From positions 19,727 to 83,726 of the forward strand of contig NZ_LZMH01000036.1 in the NCBI RefSeq assembly GCF_001673635.1: a stretch of 64,000 nucleotides of DNA, in the 5' to 3' direction. Source of the stretch: Mycobacterium asiaticum (GTDB lineage Bacteria > Actinomycetota > Actinomycetes > Mycobacteriales > Mycobacteriaceae). Both the position numbers and the translations under genes were made by a program. Below the pieces are notes generated by a model, which worked only from the letters and a program-made list of their open reading frames with translations, made no database searches and was not told the DNA's origin. Below are positions 1 to 8,070 of this stretch, one piece after another (the stretch's first letter is position 1; every line of letters starts with the position of its first letter).

Positions 1-475
1 AGGCACAGGCGGTCGCCAGCACCAGCCACGGCATCGTGCCCACCAGCGTGCTGATCCAGGGCAGCAGCGGGACGTAGAACGCCAGGCCGAACAGGAATCC
101 GTAGCCCAGCCCGCCGGCCGGCGTGGTGGCGGGGTGCACCAGCACCCAGGTCAGTAACGCGATCGCCACGACGGCGGCCCACCACCAGTTCAGCGAGGGA
201 AAACTGGCGTACATCAGCCAGCCGGCGACCAGGGCGACCGCCAAGCGGACCAGCCGCGGACGCAGCGCCGCAAATATGTCGGGAATGCGTTCCAGCGCCC
301 GCCGGCCCGGGCTCGGCCGTTCCGGCCGTGCTTCTTCTGGCAAATCCTCGGATGCCCCCGACGGCAAATCCTCTAGGGGTTGCTCCGGGACCGGTTCGAC
401 GTCGGGAAGACTTGACTGGGCCGGCTCGTCGGGCTCCTGGCGTCTCGGTCCCCGGCTGTGCCGTCCGCTAGCCAT
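1..475 (-). CDS. lnt: Apolipoprotein N-acyltransferase (N-terminal part, runs off the window)
   Basis: This is the 5' part of a membrane acyltransferase that adds the third acyl chain to lipoproteins; in M. tuberculosis it is the first domain of Ppm1 (Rv2051c). The ATG is at 475-473 and 158 codons are visible. Roughly the first 70 residues are acidic and Pro/Glu-rich. Hydrophobic helices follow (for example [15 protein letters not shown], then [17 protein letters not shown]), with FPSLNWWW between them, as in Lnt N-termini. The nitrilase-like catalytic domain lies outside the window, so whether a polyprenol-phosphomannose synthase domain is fused cannot be told. The start overlaps the stop of the upstream amidohydrolase by 8 bp, which suggests translational coupling. 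Confidence 0.85.
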   Translation of the reverse strand, partial: MASGRHSRGPRRQEPDEPAQSSLPDVEPVPEQPLEDLPSGASEDLPEEARPERPSPGRRALERIPDIFAALRPRLVRLAVALVAGWLMYASFPSLNWWWAAVVAIALLTWVLVHPATTPAGGLGYGFLFGLAFYVPLLPWISTLVGTMPWLVLATACA

Positions 476-2099
476 AGATGACCGCACCCCGGTGCACGGT
501 CTGGCGGCATCGCGGCAAGGGGTCGTGCGTGTCCAGCCGCGGCAAGGCGGGCACCCTCGATCGCGGGTCCGTCGACCAGCGTTGCACGTCATCGCGGGGT
601 GCGCTGACGTCCAGCACGTCGGCATCCCATACGGAATACGACGCGGGCGCGCCGGGTACCAGGGTGCCGGTGACGCCGTCGCGGACCCCGCTGGCCCGCC
701 AGCCGCCCCGGGTGGCCGCGGCGAACGCCGCCCGCGCCGACACCGCGCTGCCCGGCGTGCGGTGCCGGACCGCAGCGCGGACGCTCCCCCAGGGCCCGAA
801 GCCGGTCACGGGCGCGTCGGAACCGAAGGCGAGGGGCACGCCTTGGGATGCTAACAGCGCGAGCGGGTTGAGCCGGCAACCTCGATCGGGACCGAGCCGC
901 TGCGCATACATGCCGTCACTGCCACCCCACAACGCGTCGAAATTCGGTTGCACGCTTGCGATGACGCCCCACGAGCCCAACTTCGCGGCCTGCTCGGCGC
1001 TGACCATCTCGAGGTGCTCGAGTCGATGGCCGCAACGAGCGACAGCGGCCACTCCGAGGTCGGTTACGACCCGTTCGAGGGCGTCGACGACCGCTGACAC
1101 CGCGGCGTCCCCGATCACATGGAAACCGGCCGTCACCTCGGCCTGGGTGCACGCCCGCAGGTGGGCCTCGATGGTGTCGGGATCGATATGGCGGGTGCCG
1201 GTGCATTCCGGTGCGTCGGCGTACGGTTCATGCAGCCAGGCGGTGCGCGAACCCAGCGCCCCGTCGACGAACAGGTCCCCGGCCAAGCCGCTCGCGCCGG
1301 TCTCCGCTATCAGCGCGCGAGCCTGCGCTGCCGTGCTGACCGCTTCACCCCAGTACCCGATCACTTCGACGCCGCTATGTAGTGCGCTGATCTGCAACCA
1401 GTCGTCCAGGCCGCCGATCTGCGGACCGGCGCATTCGTGCACCGCGACGATGCCGGCCGCGGCCAGCGCCTGCAGCGCCGCGACTCGGGCCTCGGCGAGC
1501 TGATCTTTGGTGAGCAGTTCTCGGGCGGTCTGCCGCGCCAGGTGGTGCGCGTCGGCGGTCAGCGGCCGCTGTGGGTCGAATCCTTTGGCGTCGGCAAGTC
1601 CGGGGACGAGCCGCCGCAGCGCCGACGACGCCACCGCCGAGTGCACGTCCACCCGGGCGAGGTAGGCGGGCAGATCGCCCAAGGCCGCATCGAGGTCGTC
1701 GGTGCGGGGGGCGGTGTCGTCGGACCAGGTCGACTCGTCCCAGCCGTGCCCCCATATCGGTTGTCCCGGGTGGGCGACCGCGTAGTCGGCGAGCAGCCGC
1801 AGGAACTGCTGCCGCGAGCCGGCGGGGCGCAGGTCCAGGCCGCTGATCGCCAGGCCGGTGGCGCTGAGATGGATGTGACTGTCGACGAAGCCCGGCGCCA
1901 CGAATCCGCCGTCGAGATCCTGCACCTCAGCGTCCGGGAACTGGGCGCGGCCCACCTCATCGCTGCCCAGCCACGCGACGACATCGCCGCGCACGGCCAT
2001 GGCGGTGGCGTCCGGGTGGCTCGGGCTGTGTACCCGGCCGTTGATCAGCAGCCTGGTGGATGTCGGCGTCACACGGGCAAAACTACGCGGGTCCGTCAT
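468..2099 (-). CDS. YtcJ-like amidohydrolase (Rv2052c homologue)
   Basis: Protein of 543 residues of the metal-dependent amidohydrolase superfamily (amidohydro_3/YtcJ type); the substrate is unknown. Visible metal-site features are HIH at 75-77 after GFVDS, a GHGWDESTW segment typical of YtcJ proteins, later histidines in FHVIGDAA and GHRLEHLE, and a late aspartate in AFGSDAPV. The frame is open 62 codons further upstream. I chose the ATG at 2099 because [10 protein letters not shown] starts just before the family's N-terminal beta sandwich and the upstream residues look non-conserved. It corresponds to Rv2052c (about 531 aa) and is transcribed towards lnt, overlapping it by 8 bp. Confidence 0.85.
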   Translation of the reverse strand: MTDPRSFARVTPTSTRLLINGRVHSPSHPDATAMAVRGDVVAWLGSDEVGRAQFPDAEVQDLDGGFVAPGFVDSHIHLSATGLAISGLDLRPAGSRQQFLRLLADYAVAHPGQPIWGHGWDESTWSDDTAPRTDDLDAALGDLPAYLARVDVHSAVASSALRRLVPGLADAKGFDPQRPLTADAHHLARQTARELLTKDQLAEARVAALQALAAAGIVAVHECAGPQIGGLDDWLQISALHSGVEVIGYWGEAVSTAAQARALIAETGASGLAGDLFVDGALGSRTAWLHEPYADAPECTGTRHIDPDTIEAHLRACTQAEVTAGFHVIGDAAVSAVVDALERVVTDLGVAAVARCGHRLEHLEMVSAEQAAKLGSWGVIASVQPNFDALWGGSDGMYAQRLGPDRGCRLNPLALLASQGVPLAFGSDAPVTGFGPWGSVRAAVRHRTPGSAVSARAAFAAATRGGWRASGVRDGVTGTLVPGAPASYSVWDADVLDVSAPRDDVQRWSTDPRSRVPALPRLDTHDPLPRCRQTVHRGAVIYG

Positions 2100-2160
2100 G
2101 CAGTCTTCGAATGCCGGATTGTGGGGTAAATGTTGGCGAGGAGTTGGACGGGAGGCTGCC

Positions 2161-2295
2161 ATGCCCAAAGAATCGAAGACCGCTGACGACGAGCCCAAGG
2201 GCGGCCGTCCGGGACCCGTGGACCACGGGCGCGAAGGCGGGATGGCCACCCGGGAGAACGCGCCGGAACTGACCGAACCGGACAACGACGACTAA
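2161..2295 (+). CDS. Small acidic hydrophilic protein (44 aa)
   Basis: A short ORF beginning MPKESKTADDEPKGG and ending PELTEPDNDD. It has no hydrophobic segment and is rich in charged residues plus Gly and Pro, so it is probably disordered. A good ribosome binding site (GGGAGG at about 2150-2155) lies five bases before the ATG. The gene is divergent from the amidohydrolase (61 bp between starts), and its stop overlaps the converging fxsA stop by 4 bp. I do not recognise a family. The RBS, tight packing and high third-position GC argue that it is a real gene and not noise. Confidence 0.55.
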   Translation: MPKESKTADDEPKGGRPGPVDHGREGGMATRENAPELTEPDNDD

Positions 2296-2777
2296 CGGCT
2301 GGGACCCGAGGGCAAGCCGGGTGCGTCGACGTCGATCACGTCGATGACCTCGCCGTCGATGTAGTCACGGCCGTCGCTGTCACGGCCGGTCTGCAGATCG
2401 GCCGGCAGCGGGATACGGCGCAGGAACCCGCGTACCGCCAGGGCGCTGAACGCGGGGCGAGCGGCGGCGCGCACCGGCGGCACCAGCAGCAGCAAGCCCA
2501 GCACGGTGGAGGCAACCCCGGGAACCACGACCAGCCCGGTGGCCAGCGCGGTCAGGGCGCCGTCGCCCAGCGCGCTGTGCGGTTCCTCGGCGCCCGATCG
2601 CAGCGCCATCAGCTGGCGACTGAGCTGCAGCCCGCCCATCGGCGCGCCGACCATCAGTCCCAGCACGAATGTGCCCGCCAGCACCAGCACGGTCCAGCCG
2701 ACACCGATCGTCGCCGCCAGCCCGACCGTGATCATGAGCTCGACGACGGCATAGACAAGAAGCAGCCGTCCTAACAT
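2292..2777 (-). CDS. fxsA: FxsA-family membrane protein
   Basis: Protein of 161 residues corresponding to Rv2053c. The first ~50 residues form two hydrophobic helices (LLLVYAVVELMITVGLAATIG and TVLVLAGTFVLGLMVGAPMGG), as in FxsA. A further hydrophobic region (LATGLVVVPGVASTVLGLLLLVPPVRA) follows at about 80-105, then a cytoplasmic acidic tail. FxsA in E. coli was named for suppression of phage F exclusion; its mycobacterial role is unknown. The ATG is at 2777. The start faces the dienelactone hydrolase gene 72 bp away. Confidence 0.85.
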   Translation of the reverse strand: MLGRLLLVYAVVELMITVGLAATIGVGWTVLVLAGTFVLGLMVGAPMGGLQLSRQLMALRSGAEEPHSALGDGALTALATGLVVVPGVASTVLGLLLLVPPVRAAARPAFSALAVRGFLRRIPLPADLQTGRDSDGRDYIDGEVIDVIDVDAPGLPSGPSR

Positions 2778-2849
2778 GTGACGCCAACGTGCGCCGGGTA
2801 CGCGAGAGTTCCTTGGACGGTCGCGTCACGGCTGCAGTTAGATGACGGT

Positions 2850-3542
2850 ATGACGACGATCGAAATCGACACCCCCGCCGGACCGATCGATGCGCTACTG
2901 AGCGTTCCGCAGGGTGAAGGTCCGTGGCCGGGTGTCGTGGTGGTGCACGACGCGATCGGGTACGGCCCGGACAACGAGGCCGTTTCCCGGCGCATCGCCG
3001 GTGCGGGCTATGTGGCGATCACGCCGAACCTGTATGCGCGCGGCGGGCGGGCCCGCTGCATCACCAGGGTGATTCGCGAGGTGCTCGCCGGCCAGGGGCG
3101 GTCCATCGATGACGTGCTGGCCGCCCGGGAGCACCTGTTGGCGCTACCCGAATGCAATGGCCAGGTCGGCATCGCCGGTTTCTGCATGGGCGGTCAGTTC
3201 GCACTTGTGCTGTCGCCCAAAGGTTTCGGTGCGTCGGCACCGTTCTACGGCACGCCGCTGCCGCGTCGGCTGGACGAGACGCTGGACGGCGCCTGCCCGA
3301 TCGTGGCCAGCTTCGGCAAGCGCGACCCGCTGGGGGTGGGTGCGCCGGACAAGCTGCGCCGGGTGACGGCGGCCAAGAACATCCCGACCGACATCAAGAC
3401 CTACCCGAAAGCGGGACACAGCTTCGCCAACAAGCTGCCTGGGCAGCCGGTGCTGCGGATCACCGGATTCGGCTACGACGAGGCCGCCACCGAGGACGCC
3501 TGGCGGCGGGTGTTCGCATTTTTCGGCGAGCACCTGCGCTGA
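2850..3542 (+). CDS. Dienelactone hydrolase family protein (Rv2054 homologue)
   Basis: Protein of 230 residues with an alpha/beta hydrolase fold. The nucleophile elbow is GFCMGG, with cysteine as in dienelactone hydrolases. An aspartate in FGKRDPL and a histidine in KAGHSFAN complete the expected Cys-Asp-His triad. The frame is open upstream to 2778, but I chose the ATG at 2850 because MTTIEIDTPAGP aligns with the usual family N-terminus. The natural substrate is not known; family members open lactone or ester bonds. In M. tuberculosis the next genes are alternative ribosomal proteins, which are absent here. Confidence 0.85.
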   Translation: MTTIEIDTPAGPIDALLSVPQGEGPWPGVVVVHDAIGYGPDNEAVSRRIAGAGYVAITPNLYARGGRARCITRVIREVLAGQGRSIDDVLAAREHLLALPECNGQVGIAGFCMGGQFALVLSPKGFGASAPFYGTPLPRRLDETLDGACPIVASFGKRDPLGVGAPDKLRRVTAAKNIPTDIKTYPKAGHSFANKLPGQPVLRITGFGYDEAATEDAWRRVFAFFGEHLR

Positions 3543-3569
3543 GTTCTTGGGCCTCTTGGGCCACGTTTC

Positions 3570-3959
3570 TCAGGCCACCCTCAGTTCGAGTCCGACGTTG
3601 TTCTCCATACCGCCGCGCAGCTTGCTGAACAGATTGAAAACTTTGCCGATGACGCCGTAGCGCTTGCCGATCGCGTCGTAGACGGCCGCGGTTTGCGACT
3701 TGTCCAGGATCGCCGCGGTGCCTTCGACGGCGTCGCTTTTGGGGTTACCGCGCATGTCGCAGATGGCCAGCGTGACCCGCGGCGTGTTGCGAATTCGCTT
3801 GACCTTCCAGGACTTCTCCTGGGTGATGACCAGCAGCCGGTCACCGCTCTCCTTGTCTAGGGCGGCCCAGATCGGGACGGGCTTGGGCCGGCCGTCCTTG
3901 GTGAAGGTGGTGAGCAGGATGTATTGCGCTTTGGCCAGGTCGGCGAAGGTCGGTGTCAC
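3570..3959 (-). CDS. PPOX-class F420/flavin-dependent enzyme (Rv2061c homologue)
   Basis: Protein of 129 residues with the split-barrel fold of the pyridoxamine-phosphate oxidase superfamily. The N-terminal QYILLTTFTKDGRPKPVPIW is the characteristic first strand pair, and the later KRIRNTPRVTLAICD matches the flavin or F420 phosphate-binding strand of this family. Mycobacterial members are often F420-binding reductases; the substrate here is unknown. The ATG at 3959 lies 17 bp from a 74-bp palindromic repeat. In M. tuberculosis its upstream neighbour is cobN, but here a four-gene cassette separates the two. Confidence 0.85.
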   Translation of the reverse strand: MTPTFADLAKAQYILLTTFTKDGRPKPVPIWAALDKESGDRLLVITQEKSWKVKRIRNTPRVTLAICDMRGNPKSDAVEGTAAILDKSQTAAVYDAIGKRYGVIGKVFNLFSKLRGGMENNVGLELRVA

Positions 3960-3976
3960 GCTGACAACCTAGCGCG

Positions 3977-4050
3977 CTTTGGTTGCGCGAGCAGACGCAA
4001 AAGCACCCAAAATGGCACATTTTGGGGCGCTTTTGCGTCTGCTCGCCGGG
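3977..4050. repeat. 74-bp palindromic repeat, copy 1 (left boundary of the sulfotransferase cassette)
   Basis: Identical over 74 bases to 7991-8064 and in the same orientation. The core is a near-perfect palindrome with about 28-base arms starting GCGAGCAGACGCAAAAGC, a GCA loop and a right arm carrying one extra base. As RNA or cruciform DNA it would form a long hairpin. This copy lies in the intergenic space between two divergent genes, so it is not positioned as a terminator. I see no transposase. Confidence 0.95.
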
Positions 4051-4091
4051 GGCACGGGTGCCCCGCTTTCGAGGTGCGGCACATTCCGTCG

Positions 4092-4135
4092 TTGACATCC
4101 GGCGGCGTTAAGTGAAAACATCGTTTTCACTTAAC
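4092..4135 (+). promoter_or_regulatory. Candidate promoter with perfect inverted-repeat operator
   Basis: A consensus -35 hexamer TTGACA is at 4092-4097. A perfect inverted repeat, 4107-4119 and 4123-4135 (half-site GTTAAGTGAAAAC, 3-bp centre ATC), covers the expected -10 region. It ends 23 bp before the GTG of the first cassette gene. The geometry fits a TetR-family operator that blocks RNA polymerase, and a TetR gene is third in the same cassette. Binding by that regulator is inferred. Confidence 0.7.
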
Positions 4136-4158
4136 CTGCGTGCGGATCGAGGAACCGG

Positions 4159-5376
4159 GTGAGCGACCCACCACAACCGTTGGCCTGGTTGCCGTTTTCC
4201 ATCACCGAGGCCGCAACCGCGGGCTCCGAGACGCACCTTCCGCCCGCATGGTCACACCTGTTGGACCGGCTGCGCCGGGCCGCGGCAGTGGTGGAGTCCT
4301 CCTCGAGCAACCGCAATCGCGCCGATTTTGCCGCCGGCATGCGGCACCTGACGGTGCTGCTGACCGCCGGCATCGATGAGGTCTTGCAATTCGACCCCGA
4401 TCCAATCCTGTCGGTGCAACGGACCAGTACCGACGACCTCATCACCTGGGGCATGGAATGCCCGGACTGTCTCTACACCCGCGCCGTGCTGCGCGGCGGG
4501 CAGCGCTACCGGTTGTTCGGCAATCGCGGTACCGCACGCTATGTCGGTCTGCAGACGATGAACGGGATCGCGGCGACGGCGAACGCGCTCGTTGATGAGC
4601 TGGCGGTCGACTCGGCCGGCAACTTCGAGGTGTTCCTGTCCGCCGATGAACAGCCAGGCAACTGGCTGCGCGTCGAGGGCGACAACCCCACGCTGGCTGT
4701 CCGGCACTTCTTCTACGACTGGGACACTGAAGTGCCGTCGTCGTTGCGGATCGAACGGCTCGGCGGGCCGACGGCGGCGACGGGTGATCGCGTCGACGCC
4801 GGTGACGCATTGGCGCGGCAGCTGGTCGCCCTCGGCGACTTCGTCCACGACAACCTCGCGTTCTTTCTCCAATTCGGCGCCGCCCCACCCACCAACGGGT
4901 TCCTGCCGCCGATCGACCGCACCGACATGGGCGCCGCCGCGGAAAACAGGCCGGTCATCGGCCGGTGGGAGCTGGAATCTGACGAGGCGCTGATCGTCGA
5001 AGTTGAACCACCCGAAGGCATTTACTGGAGCTTTTCCATCGGTAACCCGTGGTGGGAGACCATCCACTACGGCCGCCACCAGTCCAGCCTCAACGCCCAT
5101 CAGGCCGTCGTCGATTCCGACGGACGCGTGCGCGTGGTCCTGTGCTCGCAGGACCCGGGGGTGGCCAATTGGCTCGACACGGCCGGGCACAGCAATGGCC
5201 CCATCATTCTGCGCTGCGTGCGGACCGCGACCGCACCGGTGCCGACGACGCGCGTGGTTCCCGCCACGAATGTGCTGTCGGATTTGCCATCAGACACAAC
5301 GAGAATTACGGCGGCAGAGCGAGCTGCGGTGCTCGCCGCGCGCCGGCGTGCGGTGCACGAAAGGTTCCGACGATGA
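4159..5376 (+). CDS. DUF1214-like protein, first gene of the cassette
   Basis: Protein of 405 residues without a signal peptide or membrane segment. The C-terminal half contains IYWSFSIGNPWWETIHYGRHQ, which resembles the DUF1214 fold often encoded beside sulfotransferases in mycobacteria and other actinobacteria. The family has no established reaction. The start is GTG at 4159, 23 bp after the candidate operator. The stop overlaps the sulfotransferase ATG (ATGA), so the two are probably translationally coupled and act in one pathway. The family assignment is by eye. Confidence 0.7.
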   Translation: MSDPPQPLAWLPFSITEAATAGSETHLPPAWSHLLDRLRRAAAVVESSSSNRNRADFAAGMRHLTVLLTAGIDEVLQFDPDPILSVQRTSTDDLITWGMECPDCLYTRAVLRGGQRYRLFGNRGTARYVGLQTMNGIAATANALVDELAVDSAGNFEVFLSADEQPGNWLRVEGDNPTLAVRHFFYDWDTEVPSSLRIERLGGPTAATGDRVDAGDALARQLVALGDFVHDNLAFFLQFGAAPPTNGFLPPIDRTDMGAAAENRPVIGRWELESDEALIVEVEPPEGIYWSFSIGNPWWETIHYGRHQSSLNAHQAVVDSDGRVRVVLCSQDPGVANWLDTAGHSNGPIILRCVRTATAPVPTTRVVPATNVLSDLPSDTTRITAAERAAVLAARRRAVHERFRR

Positions 5377-6518
5377 CTTTCAGTGCTGACGAATTGGAAG
5401 TGGGTGCCTGTGCGGCAACGGGTCTCGAGGATTTCGGATCAAGTTATTACCGGGATGGGCTCGAGCGCATAGTCGACGCGCTGAACACCGAGGCGGATCT
5501 CAACGAGCTCGGCCGGGTCATCCAGCACGCCACCATCAGCAACGCACTGATCCAGCGACTCAAGGTCGAGGACACCTATGCCCGGCACCCCGAGATCGAC
5601 GATCAGGTGGTGGAGGGACCGGTTTTCGTCATCGGCCTCCCCCGCACCGGCACCACCGCGTTGAGCCAACTGGTGGCCGCCGATCCACAGTTCCGATCGT
5701 TGCGCATGTGGGAATCACAAGCACCTACCCCACCGCCCGAATCCGCGACCCAACATGATGATCCGCGCATCGCGCAGGCCGAGGCGGGACTGAAGATGCT
5801 CGACGACATGTTCCCGAAGATGAAGACGCTGTACAACTCCGAGGCGACCGCACCAACGGAGTGCCAGGATCTGATGGGCATGAGCTTCCGGACGTTCCAC
5901 TTCGACGGCGCCGTGCGTGCGCCGAGATACCTGGCATGGTTGATGGACTGTGACATGCGGGAGACCTACACGTACCACCGGCGAGTCCTCAAGTTGTTGC
6001 AGTGGCGTTGTCCACCGAATATGTGGCACCTCAAAACGCCCGTACACATGTTCGCTCTCGACGCGCTCGTCGAAGCGTACCCGAACGCTAAATTCCTTTG
6101 GAGTCATCGTGATCCGGCCAAGGTGATGGCCTCGGTGTGCAGCCTCATTCACTACGTGCGCAGCTGGAGCAGCGACCGCGACGACGCCGCCGAGTTGGGT
6201 GCCGAGCAGGTCGACAGTTGGGTCGAGGCGGTTCGGCGGGCAATGGATTTCCGCGACCGGGTGGGTGATGAGCGATTCGCCGACGTGTCCTTCGCCGCAT
6301 TGCAATCCGACCCCGTCGAGACGCTGCGCGCCAGCTACCAGTCACTGGGATTGACATTCAGCGAGGCGAGCCGGCGCGCCGTCGACCAGTGGGCGCAGGA
6401 TCATCGGCCGGGAGCCCGTGGTGCACATGACTATTCGTTGAGCGATTACGGCTTGATCGCTGAAGGTGTGCGCGAGCGGTTCGCCAACTACCTGGCCAGC
6501 TATGACGCAACTGCGTGA
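5373..6518 (+). CDS. Sulfotransferase family protein
   Basis: Protein of 381 residues. The PAPS 5'-phosphosulfate loop is GLPRTGTT at 88-95. A 3'-phosphate-binding segment, WSHRDPAKVMASV, begins at about residue 240, where the Arg and Ser residues bind the 3'-phosphate in the family. This layout matches the long mycobacterial sulfotransferases that sulfate lipids, glycolipids or sterol-like acceptors; the acceptor here is unknown. I chose the ATG at 5373 because it overlaps the upstream stop and directly precedes conserved sequence. The stop overlaps the TetR start by 17 bp. Confidence 0.87.
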   Translation: MTFSADELEVGACAATGLEDFGSSYYRDGLERIVDALNTEADLNELGRVIQHATISNALIQRLKVEDTYARHPEIDDQVVEGPVFVIGLPRTGTTALSQLVAADPQFRSLRMWESQAPTPPPESATQHDDPRIAQAEAGLKMLDDMFPKMKTLYNSEATAPTECQDLMGMSFRTFHFDGAVRAPRYLAWLMDCDMRETYTYHRRVLKLLQWRCPPNMWHLKTPVHMFALDALVEAYPNAKFLWSHRDPAKVMASVCSLIHYVRSWSSDRDDAAELGAEQVDSWVEAVRRAMDFRDRVGDERFADVSFAALQSDPVETLRASYQSLGLTFSEASRRAVDQWAQDHRPGARGAHDYSLSDYGLIAEGVRERFANYLASYDATA

Positions 6519-7170
6519 AGAAGGCACCGCGGCCCGGACCCGGCGGCGCGATAAGCTCGGGCCGGACCCCGCGATTCGCCGCCGAATACTGACGGCCGCC
6601 TCGGCGACTCTGCGCACGGAGGGCGTGAGCGGACTCAGCATCGCGGCGGTTCTGGACCGAGCAGGTTTGAGCACCCGCGCGTTCTACCGGCATTTCGACT
6701 CCAAGGACGCCCTGGTAGCCGAGATATTTCTAGATGCCGCGCGCATCGAAACGCGCCGGCTGCGTCGCCGCATGGCCTCTGCTGCAACCGAAATAGACGC
6801 TGTGGCGGCATGGGTCGACGCACGACTAGACCTTGCGTTCGACCCCCACGTGAGGTCGGATCTGCGGCGACTCTCACAAGAGGCGCAATCGCAGACCTTC
6901 GTGTCGCCCAACTCGATTCAGCCGGCGTTTCTGGAGATGCTCAAACCACTCGCCGACGCGCTGCAAGGCGGTGTCCAGAGCGGGGCGTTTCACGACGTCG
7001 ATCCGGTAATCGGTGCCCGCTTCATTCACGGCGTCGTGTGGACGGGCATTGACCGGCAATGGGCTGATGGCGACTGCGATCGCGCCGAAGTCCGCGCCCA
7101 CATATTGCGGTTCTGCCTGGGTGGCCTGGGCGTTGCGGCCGAATTGATCGACGGCATCTGTTCGGGTTGA
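6502..7170 (+). CDS. TetR-family regulator of the cassette
   Basis: Protein of 222 residues. The N-terminal helix-turn-helix includes SGLSIAAVLDRAGLSTRAFY followed by RHFDSKDALVAE, the standard TetR DNA-binding helices (about residues 35-70). The C-terminal half is a helical ligand domain. The ATG at 6502 lies inside the 3' end of the sulfotransferase gene, so the protein is co-translated with the operon it probably represses through the inverted repeat at 4107-4135. The inducer is unknown. Confidence 0.87.
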   Translation: MTQLREEGTAARTRRRDKLGPDPAIRRRILTAASATLRTEGVSGLSIAAVLDRAGLSTRAFYRHFDSKDALVAEIFLDAARIETRRLRRRMASAATEIDAVAAWVDARLDLAFDPHVRSDLRRLSQEAQSQTFVSPNSIQPAFLEMLKPLADALQGGVQSGAFHDVDPVIGARFIHGVVWTGIDRQWADGDCDRAEVRAHILRFCLGGLGVAAELIDGICSG

Positions 7171-7180
7171 AGGAGTAGTT

Positions 7181-7984
7181 GTGGACTTGGGGTTGGCCGG
7201 CGCGACCGCCGTCGTCACCGGTGGCAGCAAGGGGATGGGTCTGGCCATCGCCGAGGCTCTGGCGGCCGAGGGCGCCAGGGTGGCCGTCATGGCGCGGGGC
7301 CAGGACGCGCTCGATGCCGCGGCGGCGGTGCTGACCGCGGCCGGCGCTCCGGAAGCCATCGGGATCAAAGTGCATATGGGCGAGGCGGATTCGATCGCTT
7401 CGGGCTTCGCTGAGGTGTCGCATCGCTGGGGCCATCTCAATTGCCTGATCCATACCATCGGACCGGCCGACGGCTACTTCGAGCAGATGGACGACGCGGA
7501 GTGGGATGCCGCGTTCGCTTTGGGCACCATGTCGGCCGTGCGATCGATTCGAGCGGCGTTGCCATTGCTGCGCGCCGCAAAGTGGGCTCGCATTGTGACC
7601 CTGGGTGCGCATTCCATCCAGCGCCAGAACCCACGCATCGTCGCCTACACCGCAGCCAAGGCGGCCCTGGCCAGCGTGACCAAGAATTTGTCCAAAAGTC
7701 TTGCCGGCGACGGCATCCTGGTGAATTGCGTGTGTCCCGGGACCATCGTGACAGCCAGCTTCACCGAGAACCTCAAGGACATCCTGGCCGCCGACGGACT
7801 GGATGCGACTGATCCCCGTGATGTGATGACCTGGATTGACCGGCATTTTCATCAGCCCTGCGACCTCGGGCGGGCTGGCCTGCCGGAAGAGGTTGCGTCG
7901 ATCACTGCCTACCTTGCATCCCGGCTCAACGGCTACGTGACTGGCGCGACGGTGAACGTGGATGGTGGCTCAGATTTCATCTGA
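7181..7984 (+). CDS. Short-chain dehydrogenase/reductase of the cassette
   Basis: Protein of 267 residues. The cofactor loop is TGGSKGMG near the N-terminus. The catalytic residues are a Ser in LGAHSIQ and the YTAAK motif. The C-terminal YVTGATVNVDGG is typical of classical SDRs of the FabG type. The start is GTG at 7181 with AGGAG at 7171-7175. It closes the cassette: the second 74-bp palindrome begins 6 bp after the stop. The substrate is unknown; position suggests it oxidises or reduces the acceptor or product handled by the sulfotransferase. Confidence 0.87.
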   Translation: MDLGLAGATAVVTGGSKGMGLAIAEALAAEGARVAVMARGQDALDAAAAVLTAAGAPEAIGIKVHMGEADSIASGFAEVSHRWGHLNCLIHTIGPADGYFEQMDDAEWDAAFALGTMSAVRSIRAALPLLRAAKWARIVTLGAHSIQRQNPRIVAYTAAKAALASVTKNLSKSLAGDGILVNCVCPGTIVTASFTENLKDILAADGLDATDPRDVMTWIDRHFHQPCDLGRAGLPEEVASITAYLASRLNGYVTGATVNVDGGSDFI

Positions 7985-7990
7985 GTCCAC

Positions 7991-8064
7991 CTTTGGTTGC
8001 GCGAGCAGACGCAAAAGCACCCAAAATGGCACATTTTGGGGCGCTTTTGCGTCTGCTCGCCGGG
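7991..8064. repeat. 74-bp palindromic repeat, copy 2 (right boundary of the cassette)
   Basis: Identical to 3977-4050 over all 74 bases and in the same orientation. It sits between the converging stops of the SDR (7984) and cobN (8071), six bases from each, where the hairpin could terminate transcription from both sides. There is no T-tract beyond the stem, so any intrinsic terminator role is uncertain. Confidence 0.95.
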
Positions 8065-8070
8065 AGGGCG

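Noticed and set aside
478..1503. Long plus-strand open frame opposite the amidohydrolase
   Set aside because: It is antisense to a gene with clear catalytic motifs and carries no recognisable protein features; such frames arise from high third-position GC.
7991..8064. Classical intrinsic terminator for the cassette and cobN
   Set aside because: The stem is strong but no U-tract follows on either strand, and an identical copy lies in a divergent promoter region, so termination cannot be its defining role.
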